Assembly (NCBI RefSeq): GCF_007558825.1
Contig: NZ_VLTK01000006.1
Span: forward strand, 1-64,000
Length of the DNA: 64,000 nucleotides
Origin: Brevibacterium aurantiacum
GTDB taxonomy: Bacteria > Actinomycetota > Actinomycetes > Actinomycetales > Brevibacteriaceae
Reading direction: 5' to 3'
The notes beneath the pieces were generated by a model. That model worked only from the letters and a program-made list of their open reading frames with translations. It searched no databases and was not told the origin of the DNA. Of the stretch, positions 34,447 through 43,440 are shown in pieces. The translations under genes and the position numbers were made by a program. Positions within the stretch are counted from its first letter, which is position 1, and each line of letters begins with the position of its first letter.

Positions 34447-35631
34447 ATGTCGAGGGAGACATCCATGCCGATCGGCTATATCATCACCATTCTCATCATC
34501 GGGGTATGCACGTTCACTGCCCTGATCAGGGCCACACGGCTCGGAATCCTCGCATTCTATGTCAGCGTGGTCATCAACGAAATCCCGCATCTGGCTGCAC
34601 TCCTCCTCGTGCTGTCCACTGCGCTGGCCCTGGTCGAGGGAGATCTGCAGGGAACCGGCGGCATCATACTTCTCGTCATCGCCGCACTCGAGCTTGTGGG
34701 CCTGCTCGAACTGACCAGGCGGTCGATCCGCGCCCACGCGGTGGTCAACGCGGTTGCGGCCGGTCACGGGGCTGAGATAAGCGGTGGCGGTGTTCGACTC
34801 TGGCTGCGGCCACTCGTCTTTCCCGTACCTCTCCGGCCCGGGAACGTCAGACGAATCGGCGGTCTGCCCTACGGCGAGCACCCCAAACAACGTCTCGACG
34901 TCTATCGGCACAGGAACAGCGATCTCACTGGTCCCGTTCTCGTCTATTTCCACGGCGGTGGCTATTCGTCGGGGACCAATCGGAACGAAGGACGGGTCCT
35001 GCTGCATCGCTTGGCAGCCCAAGGATGGGCGTGCATCAGCGCGAACTATCGCCTGCGTCCGGAGGCAGGACTCGATGAGCACCTCGCCGATGCGCGTTCG
35101 GTACTCCAGTGGGCTAACAGCAACGCCGGCATCCACGGCGGAGACGTCTCGAGGATCGTCATGGCCGGCAGCTCCGCCGGTGCGCACATGACCGCGTTGA
35201 CAGTCCTCACTCCCCCGGAGCCTCATTCCCCTCCTCATGACGCGAAATCGCGCCCAGAGCCAGCCGACGCCGAGGCGGTTCCCCGAATCGCTGCTGCCGT
35301 GTGCCTGTACCCGTGGATCGGCCGGTACTTCGGTCGGGGCGAGGACGAGAGCCAACCGTCGACGCCCTTGGCTCTCGACCCCTCGAATGCACCACCGATG
35401 TTCATCGCCCACGGCGACCACGATTCCTGGGTTCCGGTCGAAGAGGCTCGAGAGCTCCACGAGCATGTGCGCGCGGGATCATCGAACGCGACCTGGTATG
35501 TCGAACTGCCCGGTGCCCAGCACTCATTCGACGCTCTGCATTCCTGGCGCAATGCCGCGGTGGTCGAGGGGGTCGTCGCGTTCCTGCGTCCCATCGGCGA
35601 TGTCGCTGAATTGACCGATTCATCACGATGA
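34447..35631 (+). CDS. Membrane-anchored alpha/beta hydrolase (HSL-type esterase)
   Basis: Protein of 394 residues. Two or three N-terminal hydrophobic helices (about 8-100) anchor the enzyme. The alpha/beta hydrolase domain has the oxyanion motif YFHGGGYSSGT, the nucleophile motif MAGSSAGAHM (catalytic Ser), an Asp in IAHGDHDSW and a His in GAQHSFD near the C-terminus, all as in hormone-sensitive-lipase-type carboxylesterases. A second start, ATG 34465 with GGGAGA upstream, is possible. The methyltransferase gene follows after 11 bases and is likely cotranscribed. Substrate unknown. Confidence 0.85.
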   Translation: MSRETSMPIGYIITILIIGVCTFTALIRATRLGILAFYVSVVINEIPHLAALLLVLSTALALVEGDLQGTGGIILLVIAALELVGLLELTRRSIRAHAVVNAVAAGHGAEISGGGVRLWLRPLVFPVPLRPGNVRRIGGLPYGEHPKQRLDVYRHRNSDLTGPVLVYFHGGGYSSGTNRNEGRVLLHRLAAQGWACISANYRLRPEAGLDEHLADARSVLQWANSNAGIHGGDVSRIVMAGSSAGAHMTALTVLTPPEPHSPPHDAKSRPEPADAEAVPRIAAAVCLYPWIGRYFGRGEDESQPSTPLALDPSNAPPMFIAHGDHDSWVPVEEARELHEHVRAGSSNATWYVELPGAQHSFDALHSWRNAAVVEGVVAFLRPIGDVAELTDSSR

Positions 35632-35642
35632 AAGGACACATC

Positions 35643-36233
35643 ATGTCGGATTTCACCTGGGATCCCGACACCTACCTCGACATCATGGCAGAGGAGATCC
35701 CCGACTACCGGCGACTGCAGACCGAACTTGCCGCAGCCGTCGCCGAGGCGGATCCGCGCACAATCCTCGACCTCGGCGTGGGCAGCGGGCTGACGGCCAG
35801 GCGGGTCGCCGAGGCACTGCCACAGACACACATCCACGGCATCGACGAAAGTGAGGAGATACTGGCCGGTGCCGCGCAGGTACTCGAGCCGAACCGCAGC
35901 ACGCTGAGCCTCGGGCGGCTGGAGGATTCGCTGCCGGAAGGTCCCTTCGACCTCGTCATGTCGACGCTTGCGGTGCATCACCTCGAGGGAGAGGAGAAGG
36001 CCGATCTGTTCTCACGGATCGCACAGGTACTCGTCGCCAGCGGACGGTTCGTCCTGGCCGATCTCATCGTCCCAGCCGATCCGGCAGATGTGGTCACGCC
36101 CATCGACGGAGTCATTGATGTGCCGAGCTCGCTCGCTGACCAGCTGGAATGGCTGAACGCGGCGGGATTCTCCACTCGAGTGACCTGGCAGCACCGGGAC
36201 CTCGCTGTGGTGGCAGCAGACACGGTCGATTGA
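35643..36233 (+). CDS. Class I SAM-dependent methyltransferase
   Basis: Protein of 196 residues from ATG 35643, chosen because AAAGGA lies 6-7 bases upstream. It contains the SAM-binding motif I ILDLGVGSGLTARRVAEA, motif II region IHGIDESEEIL and LVMSTLAVHHLEGEEKADLF, which is typical of Methyltransf_11/25 enzymes. The overall layout resembles small-molecule methyltransferases. It follows the esterase gene closely. The substrate cannot be deduced. Confidence 0.85.
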   Translation: MSDFTWDPDTYLDIMAEEIPDYRRLQTELAAAVAEADPRTILDLGVGSGLTARRVAEALPQTHIHGIDESEEILAGAAQVLEPNRSTLSLGRLEDSLPEGPFDLVMSTLAVHHLEGEEKADLFSRIAQVLVASGRFVLADLIVPADPADVVTPIDGVIDVPSSLADQLEWLNAAGFSTRVTWQHRDLAVVAADTVD

Positions 36234-36277
36234 CTGACGGCGCGCCCTTCACTCCCCGCTTTCACTCTTCTGACCGA

Positions 36278-36310
36278 GTTCACTCAGGGTTTGCTCAGGT
36301 GTTGTCATGG
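36278..36310 (+). promoter_or_regulatory. PHO-box-like 11-bp direct repeats
   Basis: GTTCACTCAGG (36278-36288) and GTTTGCTCAGG (36289-36299) are consecutive 11-base direct repeats, followed by a weaker third unit (TGTTGTCATGG). Actinobacterial PhoP boxes are 11-base direct repeats starting GTTCA. The repeats end 6 bases before a TAGGCT -10 box (36317-36322), so the activator would overlap the -35 region of the large phosphodiesterase gene. More TTCACT copies lie just upstream at 36248-36266. Confidence 0.6.
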
Positions 36311-36358
36311 TCGCCTTAGGCTAGCCGGGTCTCCCCGCTGTCTTTCCAGAAAGACCCC

Positions 36359-39300
36359 ATGCCTTCACGCACCCTGCTTTCGTCGAGTAATGCCGCTTTC
36401 ACCAGGTCATTCGTTCTCGTTCTCGCGGTGATCGCTGCACTCCTCGCTCCCGGGACGATGGGTCCGGGCGGACTCCTGGCCACCTCGGTGCCGGCGAGCG
36501 CTGCCCCGCCCAGCGATGAGGATCTGGGCAAAGACGGGTCGGTCCTCCGCTCCTCCGAGACGAAGCGGGTCGCACCGGGCCTCGAGGTCACGGACTTCTC
36601 GCGTCTTGAGGACGGCGGCTGGAACAACGGAAACGTTCTCACCGCCGACCTCACCACTGACTCCCTGTCCCTCGACGTCCGCGACACCGGCACGGTCGCC
36701 GGCCACGACACCACGAGCGAGATCATGAAGGGAGGCAAGAACGGTGCGAAGGCAGTCGCAGCGGTCAACGGTACGTTCTTCGATATCAACCACTCCTATG
36801 CCCCCATCTACACCTCGGTGAGCAGGAACGGAATGCGGATCGGCTCTCGGACTCCCAAACCGGCGTTCACCCTCGCCGACAAGAAGGCCGCCGTGACGAT
36901 GCTCTCGGCGGCGGGCACAATGACCGCCGACGGGGAGGAGACAGACCTCGGAGGGCTGAACAATCCGAACCTGTCCAGCGATGCGATCGGCGTCTACAAC
37001 GAGTCCTGGGGTGACTACTCCCTCAACCGGCCCGTCGGCGGACCCGATGCGATGGCAGAGGAGGTCGCGCGGGTCACCGTCGTCGATGGCGCCGTCACGA
37101 AGTCCTCCGGGATGATCGACGAGGCCGGGGACCCGGACGTTCCCGAGAACGGCCAGGTCCTCCTCGGACGTGACTCGGGAGCGAAGACCCTGTCTGTGCT
37201 CGAGGTCGGCGACGAGGTGGAGATCGAGATCGGTCCCAGCGAGGACGTCGACCTGGGCATCGGGGGAAGCCACCAAGTCCTCAAGGACGGCGAAGTCCCC
37301 GATATGGGCAAGGACAGCTTGGTGACCACCGCGCATCCACGCACAGCCGTAGGCATCAGCAAAGATGGATCCGAACTGTTCGTGACCACGATCGACGGTC
37401 GCAGCGAATCATCGGGTGGAATGAGCCTCGACGATATGGGCGAGTTCTTCTCCGACATCGGCGCTCACAACGCCATCAACCTCGATGGCGGCGGTTCGAC
37501 GACGATGCTGGCACGCGAAGCCGGAGCAGATACGCCCGCGCTGCAGAATGACCCCTCCGATGGAGAGGAACGATCGGTCGGCAATGCCCTCGTGTTCTAC
37601 TCCGATGCGCCGGCACAGACCATCAACGACGCGCAGATCGAGCCCGTCATCGAAGACGAGGACTCCGTGTTCAAGGGGCTGCACCGCAGTCTCACAGGCA
37701 CGGCTCTGGGCGCAAACCTCGAACCGATCGCCGCCTCAGGTTCCTTCTCTGCCGAAGGTGGCGTCTCACTCGCCGACGGGAATGAGGACACCGCTCGTGT
37801 GACCGGCGACTCGACAGGGACCGGACGGGTCTCCTACCAAGTCGGCGGTCACACTGCGCGGCAGGAGCTGCGGGTGCTGGATGAGGCCATCGGCCTGCAG
37901 CCGAGCACCCGCGCGATCAACCTCGAAAAGGTGGGCGCGAGTGAGAAGGTACGCGTCCAGGGCTTCGATTCTGAGGGCCGGCGCGCGCTCATCGAGCCAC
38001 GGGACATCGATGTCGAGACCTCGGAGGGGCTCTCGACTGCGGACGACGGAACGGGCGGCCTCGTCGTCACCGCCGAAGGTGATTCGCCCACGGGATCAGT
38101 CGCACTCACCGTGGGCGAGGCCACGACGACCATCCCTGTGACCGTCGGCACGGAATCCACCGAGGTGCTCGACTTCTCCGACCTCTCCGAGTTCACCGAC
38201 GCCTCGGACCGCGCGACAGGCTCCTTCACGGCAGGAGAACCCACCAATGACGGCAAGCCGAGCATCAACCTCTCCTATGACTTCACCACCTCCTCGGCGA
38301 CCAGAGGCTACTACCTCGTCCCGAAGGAACCGGTGCCGATCGAGGGTAACACCCTGGCCTTCGAGATGATGATCCGCGGTGATGGTTCCGGTGCCTGGCC
38401 CCGACTGCAGGTGCAGACCGCCGACGGGACGACGACGAACATCGACGGGGACCATCTCACCTTCGACGGCTGGCAGAAGGTGCGCTTCACCGTGCCCGCC
38501 GGCCTCTCACAGCCACTGACCCTCGAGCGGATCCGCTTCATGGAGACTCGATCGGCCGAGAAGTACATGGGCGAGATCTCGATCGCCGACCTGCGCGCGG
38601 TCTCCACCCCGCAGACCGATGACCCGAAGACGCAGGCGATCCACGATCCGGCCCTGCTGAGCACCGGCTCCGTCGCGGGCCGACCCCAGCAGGTTGCCGT
38701 GATGAGCGATGCCCAGTTCGTCGCCACGGATCCCGACTCAGAATCGGTCGAGGGCGCGCGGCGGACCTTGCGTGAGATCCGCAAGGCCGACCCGGATCTT
38801 CTCGTCATCAACGGCGATTTCGTCGACGAGGCCTCACCTGCCGACTTCGAGCTCGCCGAGTCGATCATCGCCGACGAGTGGACCGAGGACATCCCCTACG
38901 TCTACGTCCCCGGCAACCACGAGATCATGGGCGGCGAGATCGAGAACTTCGAATCCGCGTTCGGATCGCCGACGACTGCGAGGACCCTCGGACGCACGAA
39001 GGTGCTCACCTTGAATTCCTCGGCCGGGCCCCTGCACGGCAGCGACAGCGAGCAGCTTCGTGCACTCGAGGATGCCCTCGCCGAGGTGAATGAGAATGAT
39101 CATCTCACCGGCATCACCGTGTTCTTCCACCATCCTCCGCAGGATCCGCTGCCGTCGAAGACGAGCCAGCTCGGTGACCGTCGTGAGGCCGCGGAATTGG
39201 AGAAGAAGCTCGGCGAGTTCCGGGAGAGCAGCGGAAAGTCTGCCGCGGTGATCAACGGCCACGTCGGAGTCTTCCACGGGGCTGCTGTCGAAGGAGTCTC

Positions 39301-40282
39301 GTACCTCATCAACGGCAACTCAGGTAAGAATCCGGCGGGCACGCCTGCCACCGGGGGATTCACCGGCTGGACGATGCTCGGCATCGACCCCGGCGTGGGT
39401 GAGGTCGGAGACAATCCGAGCACCGCCGACCGCGTGGGTTGGCTGGCCGCAGAGACGAGGCCGCAGGTGGACTCCATCTCCGTCGACGCGCCCTCATCGA
39501 TGGTGGCCGGACAGTCCGCTGATATCTCCGCCGAGTTCACCCAAGGCGATCGCACCGTCCCGGTCGGCTGGCCAGCAACGGCACAGTGGGGCGGAGACGG
39601 TGTCGTCGTCGATGCCGGCGCCGAGGTGGATATGCAGAAGGCGACTGGGGCGAAGATTCACGCCGAGGCGGCTGGATCCTCGGCACCCGAGGCAGCCTCC
39701 GAAGTGATCCGAATCAATCCGGCCACTGGAGAGATCACCGCCGAGAACCCCGGCACCGCAGTCGTGGAGGTGACCGTCAACGGTAAGACCGCGAAAGCCA
39801 CGGTCGAAGTCGCCGGCGACGGAGCGCCTCCCGGACCTGGCGATGATGAGGGTGATGAGGACGCCGGCGCCGATGAGGACGGGACGAATGCCTCGTCTGA
39901 CAATTCGAACGACGACGAGGCTTCGGCAACCTCGGATGACGGTTCGAACGACGACGGGGCTTGGGCAGGGTCAGATGACGGCACATCGGCTGCGTCGGAC
40001 ACGTCGGAGGACGGCGGTGACGAGGCGAACGGTTCGGGCAGTGCGGACGGCTCGGACTCTGAAGTGTCTGCTAGCGGCACGGATGACAGCAACTCATCCG
40101 ACAATGGCTCCGATGACTCCGGCAACAGGGACAGCTCGTCCGATGGAGGCGGAGATCTGCCGAGGACCGGCGGACCGGTGCTGCTGACAGCCGCTGTGGG
40201 CGCTCTGCTGGTCATCGGCGGACTCATCATTGCGAGGTTCGCCCGTGGCCGCCTCGGCGGCCGGTCGGGGATCCGCCACTGA
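36359..40282 (+). CDS. LPXTG-anchored phosphodiester glycosidase/metallophosphatase
   Basis: Protein of 1307 residues. A signal peptide (to about 48, TSVPASAAP) is followed by a phosphodiester glycosidase (NAGPA-like) domain at about 60-430, shown by AAVNGTFFDINHSYAP and HNAINLDGGGSTTMLARE. Ig-like segments and a carbohydrate-binding-like sandwich (about 620-760) follow, then a calcineurin-type metallophosphatase at about 775-1010 (MSDAQF, INGDFVD, PGNHEIMGG, INGHVG). After another Ig-like part, a 90-residue Ser/Asp/Gly-rich stalk leads to LPRTG (1267-1271), a hydrophobic helix and a basic tail, i.e. a sortase anchor. It probably releases phosphate from extracellular polymers or wall teichoic acid; the PHO-box-like repeat upstream supports phosphate-starvation control. 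Confidence 0.85.
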   Translation: MPSRTLLSSSNAAFTRSFVLVLAVIAALLAPGTMGPGGLLATSVPASAAPPSDEDLGKDGSVLRSSETKRVAPGLEVTDFSRLEDGGWNNGNVLTADLTTDSLSLDVRDTGTVAGHDTTSEIMKGGKNGAKAVAAVNGTFFDINHSYAPIYTSVSRNGMRIGSRTPKPAFTLADKKAAVTMLSAAGTMTADGEETDLGGLNNPNLSSDAIGVYNESWGDYSLNRPVGGPDAMAEEVARVTVVDGAVTKSSGMIDEAGDPDVPENGQVLLGRDSGAKTLSVLEVGDEVEIEIGPSEDVDLGIGGSHQVLKDGEVPDMGKDSLVTTAHPRTAVGISKDGSELFVTTIDGRSESSGGMSLDDMGEFFSDIGAHNAINLDGGGSTTMLAREAGADTPALQNDPSDGEERSVGNALVFYSDAPAQTINDAQIEPVIEDEDSVFKGLHRSLTGTALGANLEPIAASGSFSAEGGVSLADGNEDTARVTGDSTGTGRVSYQVGGHTARQELRVLDEAIGLQPSTRAINLEKVGASEKVRVQGFDSEGRRALIEPRDIDVETSEGLSTADDGTGGLVVTAEGDSPTGSVALTVGEATTTIPVTVGTESTEVLDFSDLSEFTDASDRATGSFTAGEPTNDGKPSINLSYDFTTSSATRGYYLVPKEPVPIEGNTLAFEMMIRGDGSGAWPRLQVQTADGTTTNIDGDHLTFDGWQKVRFTVPAGLSQPLTLERIRFMETRSAEKYMGEISIADLRAVSTPQTDDPKTQAIHDPALLSTGSVAGRPQQVAVMSDAQFVATDPDSESVEGARRTLREIRKADPDLLVINGDFVDEASPADFELAESIIADEWTEDIPYVYVPGNHEIMGGEIENFESAFGSPTTARTLGRTKVLTLNSSAGPLHGSDSEQLRALEDALAEVNENDHLTGITVFFHHPPQDPLPSKTSQLGDRREAAELEKKLGEFRESSGKSAAVINGHVGVFHGAAVEGVSYLINGNSGKNPAGTPATGGFTGWTMLGIDPGVGEVGDNPSTADRVGWLAAETRPQVDSISVDAPSSMVAGQSADISAEFTQGDRTVPVGWPATAQWGGDGVVVDAGAEVDMQKATGAKIHAEAAGSSAPEAASEVIRINPATGEITAENPGTAVVEVTVNGKTAKATVEVAGDGAPPGPGDDEGDEDAGADEDGTNASSDNSNDDEASATSDDGSNDDGAWAGSDDGTSAASDTSEDGGDEANGSGSADGSDSEVSASGTDDSNSSDNGSDDSGNRDSSSDGGGDLPRTGGPVLLTAAVGALLVIGGLIIARFARGRLGGRSGIRH

Positions 40283-40366
40283 TGCATCGTTGGCGCTGCC
40301 TCGGCGATCAGGCGGCGCCCGATCGTGGTTGAATGAGCACCTGTCGCAGCGGTTCCACCTCGGTGT

Positions 40367-40372
40367 TAGTCT
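40367..40372 (+). promoter_or_regulatory. -10 box of selD
   Basis: TAGTCT ends 6 bases before the selD ATG (40379) with no ribosome site between. This spacing points to a leaderless selD mRNA. Confidence 0.55.
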
Positions 40373-40378
40373 CGCGGT

Positions 40379-41365
40379 ATGACTGCCACCCAGGAACGTC
40401 TGACATCATTCGCTCACGGCGGAGGCTGCGCCTGCAAGATCCCGCCCGGCGAGCTCGAAGAGGCGGTCAAGGGCCTGACCGGCCAGCCCGGTGCCGATGT
40501 CCTCGTCGGCCTCGACGACGGTGACGATGCCTCTGCCGTCCGGGTCCGCGAGGACCTTGCGGTGCTCTCTACAGCCGACTTCTTCACCCCTGTCGTCGAC
40601 GATGCCTACGACTGGGGTCGGATAGCGGCGGCGAACGCCCTGTCCGACATCTACGCGATGGGCGGGACGCCGATCACGGCGATCAACCTCGTCGGTTGGC
40701 CGCGCGAGAAGCTGCCGATGGAACTGCTCACCGAAGTTCTTCGCGGCGGTCTCGACGTCGCCGCGCAGGCGAAGTGTCCCGTCGCCGGTGGGCATTCGAT
40801 CGACGATCCTGAGCCGAAGTACGGCATGGCCGTGACCGGCATCGCCGATCCCGATGAGCTCATGCGCAATGACGCCGCCGAGATGGGCCTGCCCTTGACA
40901 TTGACGAAGCCCATCGGCGTGGGCATCCTCAACAACCGACATAAACAAACCGGCGAATACTTCGCCGAGGCCGTGGCCACGATGACCGAGCTCAACCGCG
41001 ACGCTGCGCAGGCGGCGGTTGCTGCTGGTGTGCGCGCGGCCACCGATGTCACCGGCTTCGGGCTGCTCGGCCACCTGTTCAAGATGTGTCGTGCATCGGG
41101 CGTCGGTGCGGTCATCGACGCGGCTGCGGTCCCCCGCCTCGGCGGAGTCGATGAGTCGATCGCTCACGGGTATATCTCCGGCGGAACTCGCCGGAACCTC
41201 GACTGGGTGCGTCCCTGCCTCACCGCCGACGACTCAGTGAGCGAGGATGACCTGCTCCTCCTCGCCGACGCGCAGACCTCTGGCGGACTCCTCGTTGTCG
41301 GTGAGCTGCCCGGTCATCCTGTCATCGGCGAGATCGTCGTCGGGTCCGGTGTCCACGTGCGGTGA
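40379..41365 (+). CDS. selD: Selenophosphate synthetase SelD
   Basis: Protein of 328 residues that makes selenophosphate, the selenium donor for SelA, from selenide and ATP. The flexible N-terminus has GGGCACKIP with the catalytic Cys17 and Lys20 in the positions known from Escherichia coli SelD. LSTADFFTPVVDDAYDWGRIAAANALSDIYAMGG and GGHSIDDPEPKYGMAVTG are the conserved ATP-binding parts. The active residue is Cys rather than Sec. The gene is about 7.5 kb from selA on the other strand and between the large phosphodiesterase and a TetR gene, so it is its own unit. Confidence 0.96.
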   Translation: MTATQERLTSFAHGGGCACKIPPGELEEAVKGLTGQPGADVLVGLDDGDDASAVRVREDLAVLSTADFFTPVVDDAYDWGRIAAANALSDIYAMGGTPITAINLVGWPREKLPMELLTEVLRGGLDVAAQAKCPVAGGHSIDDPEPKYGMAVTGIADPDELMRNDAAEMGLPLTLTKPIGVGILNNRHKQTGEYFAEAVATMTELNRDAAQAAVAAGVRAATDVTGFGLLGHLFKMCRASGVGAVIDAAAVPRLGGVDESIAHGYISGGTRRNLDWVRPCLTADDSVSEDDLLLLADAQTSGGLLVVGELPGHPVIGEIVVGSGVHVR

Positions 41366-41435
41366 GGCGGCCAGTCAGCCTGTTCTTGTGGCTACCACCA
41401 CGCGATGTGAGACGCTTCGCGACCTGCCCAGGCGT

Positions 41436-42038
41436 CTACGGCACCCGTGATTCGATTCCCGCGATGATGATGTCGAGCCCCCGCTCGTAGAGTCGTTCAT
41501 TGCGTTCACGACCCGTTGGATGACCTTGCAACAGATCTGCCATCGGAGACTCCGGGCCCTCCGGGGCGAAGATCTTCGCCGGCGAGAGGGCATCGAGAGC
41601 AACTCCGAATGCGAATGCGTCAAGCACTTCCAGAGTCGTGAGGATTTCTTCCTCGGGAAGCCCGGCTTGCCGCAGCTGCGCAACAAGAGACTCGTAGAGC
41701 CGCAGTGTTTCGGGCTCATGAATCGTGACCCCAAGTAGATGGATCATCACTCGTGGATGATCGGAGTACAGCCTCCACAATGTGCTCACGCCCGCTCGCA
41801 GGGCGGCTTTCCATGTCGGATCGCTGGGCGGCGTGAACTCATATTCGCTGCTGAGGACCTCACGCATCGCGTGGACTATTCCATCACGGCCGTCTACATG
41901 ATGGTAGAGCGAGGAGAGACTGACCCCGAGCTTCTTGGCGAGTGGCTGAATCTTGAGTTCATGCCCTGCATCGATCATTTCGATCGCCGCGTGCGCGATC
42001 TTCTTCCGATTGAGAAGCGGTGATACCGGTCGGGCCAT
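41436..42038 (-). CDS. TetR-family repressor of the MFS/amidohydrolase cluster
   Basis: Protein of 200 residues from ATG 42038 (GAGAGGAAG upstream). The N-terminal TetR helix-turn-helix (about 10-55) reads LNRKKIAHAAIEMIDAG, then LAKKLGVSLSSLYHHVDGRDGIVHAM, and a C-terminal helical domain resembling TetR_C (LWRLYSDHPRVMIHLLGVTIHEPETLRLYESLVAQLRQAG) follows. It is divergent from the MFS and amidohydrolase genes, and a 23-bp palindrome lies in the gap. It most likely represses these genes until a ligand is present. Confidence 0.88.
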   Translation of the reverse strand: MARPVSPLLNRKKIAHAAIEMIDAGHELKIQPLAKKLGVSLSSLYHHVDGRDGIVHAMREVLSSEYEFTPPSDPTWKAALRAGVSTLWRLYSDHPRVMIHLLGVTIHEPETLRLYESLVAQLRQAGLPEEEILTTLEVLDAFAFGVALDALSPAKIFAPEGPESPMADLLQGHPTGRERNERLYERGLDIIIAGIESRVP

Positions 42039-42108
42039 GGTGTGGTCTTCCTCTCGGAGGGCAGTGTGATCTGATTGACATTCTCTCGCAGTCCGTGCAG
42101 TATTCCAT

Positions 42109-42131
42109 TTAACCGAAAACTTTTCGTTTAA
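42109..42131. promoter_or_regulatory. TetR-type operator palindrome
   Basis: The perfect core CGAAAAcTTTTCG (42114-42126) is extended, after one mismatch on each side, by TTAA at both ends. The same region also holds two direct copies of TTTAACCGAA. It lies between the divergent TetR and MFS genes, 36 bases before the MFS start. Confidence 0.72.
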
Positions 42132-42167
42132 CCGAATACCATCATCAACTGGCAGAGAGGCCACCCG

Positions 42168-43400
42168 ATGACTTCTGCTCCTACCTCCCAAGCGCCGACC
42201 GCCGACGATCCACGCGTCTCCCTGCGCATCAGGAACGGCAGTGCGGTGTTCCTGGTTTCGCTCGTCGGCCTCATGATGGCCAACCTCGCACCACTGATCA
42301 TGTCGGTGTTCGAACAAGTCGGATTCGATGTTGTCACGTCGGGCAACATCCTCACCTGGGGGCTCTTCGCTTCGGCAGTCGTCGGTCTCGGCACCTCCCG
42401 CGCCGCGGCCGGAGCGCATCGTCGCACCATCGCTGCCGTCGGGCTCATAGTCGCAGCCGTCGGGTTCGGATGCGCGGCGATCGTCGTACATCCGGCCTTG
42501 GTCGTCACCAGCTTCATCATCGGTTCTGTGGGTGTCGGCACTGCGATCTCAACATCGGGTGCGGCAATTGCGGCGCTGAAGAATCCGAACCGAGTCAGTG
42601 CCACGAGCGGAGTCGTGAATCGCCTGCTCGTCATGGTGGTTCTTGCCGTCATCCCCTTGCTTGGTCTCGCACAGATCACGTTGTTCGGGGCACTCACCCT
42701 GCTGTCCCTGCTCAGTCTCGCTGTCACTGTCTGGCTTCCCAGCACCCCTGAGTTCTCGACCATCGACCTTGTCGCCGAGAGTGCCGCAGAACCGAGGAGA
42801 GCACCCAGGAAAGTGCTTCTCGCAGGTATCGGGGTACTCATCGTCTTTCCGCTCTGGGGGACGAGCGAGGATGCGGTATGGACCCTCGCCCCCGTCCTGG
42901 GAGAAGCTGTGGGGTTGAGCGAGCAGAGCCTTGGTTTCACCCTCAGCGCGGCGGCAGGCGTAGGAGCTGGCGCTATGCTCATCGTCACCCTCGGCGGCCG
43001 GAGAATCGGGCGGGCCGTGCCTTTGGGGATCGCGCTCCTCCTCGGCGGTGCGACGAAGATCTGGATCGGCCTGACGGACGATCCGCAGACGCTGGCAATA
43101 CTCATCATCGTCGTCAACACGATCTATGCTTTCGCCTTCGTCCTGTTCCTGGCCACTGCGGCCGGACTCGATGCCCGTGGGTACTGGTCGGGCCCCCTGA
43201 TCGGCGCCTATATCGTCGGCTCGAGCTTCGCTCCGGTCATCGGTGCCTGGATCATCGACAGCGTAGGAATATCCGCCTTCGGAGTCGCCATGGGCATCGT
43301 CAACTTCGTACTCATCATTCCGACGGTTCTCATCGCTCGAGTCTCGACCGGTGTCGAACGCACGCTCAACCACCTCGGCGAAGAGAGCCCCACACACTGA
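42168..43400 (+). CDS. MFS transporter
   Basis: Protein of 410 residues with twelve predicted membrane helices (for example VFLVSLVGLMMANLAPLIMSVFEQVG, VVTSFIIGSVGVGTAISTSGAAIAAL, FAFVLFLATAAGLDARGYWSGPLIGAYIVGSSFAPVIGAWI). The usual MFS loop motif is weak, so the subfamily is not assigned. AGAGAGG lies 8 bases before the ATG. It precedes an amidohydrolase gene by 40 bases and is divergent from a TetR gene. It may import the amidohydrolase substrate. Confidence 0.75.
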   Translation: MTSAPTSQAPTADDPRVSLRIRNGSAVFLVSLVGLMMANLAPLIMSVFEQVGFDVVTSGNILTWGLFASAVVGLGTSRAAAGAHRRTIAAVGLIVAAVGFGCAAIVVHPALVVTSFIIGSVGVGTAISTSGAAIAALKNPNRVSATSGVVNRLLVMVVLAVIPLLGLAQITLFGALTLLSLLSLAVTVWLPSTPEFSTIDLVAESAAEPRRAPRKVLLAGIGVLIVFPLWGTSEDAVWTLAPVLGEAVGLSEQSLGFTLSAAAGVGAGAMLIVTLGGRRIGRAVPLGIALLLGGATKIWIGLTDDPQTLAILIIVVNTIYAFAFVLFLATAAGLDARGYWSGPLIGAYIVGSSFAPVIGAWIIDSVGISAFGVAMGIVNFVLIIPTVLIARVSTGVERTLNHLGEESPTH

Positions 43401-43440
43401 TCGAGACTCATCGACACCACCTCCAATTCAGAAGGACGCC

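Noticed and set aside
40406-41167. Minus-strand frame of 253 codons over selD
   Set aside because: It is antisense to selD, which has intact catalytic and ATP-binding motifs.
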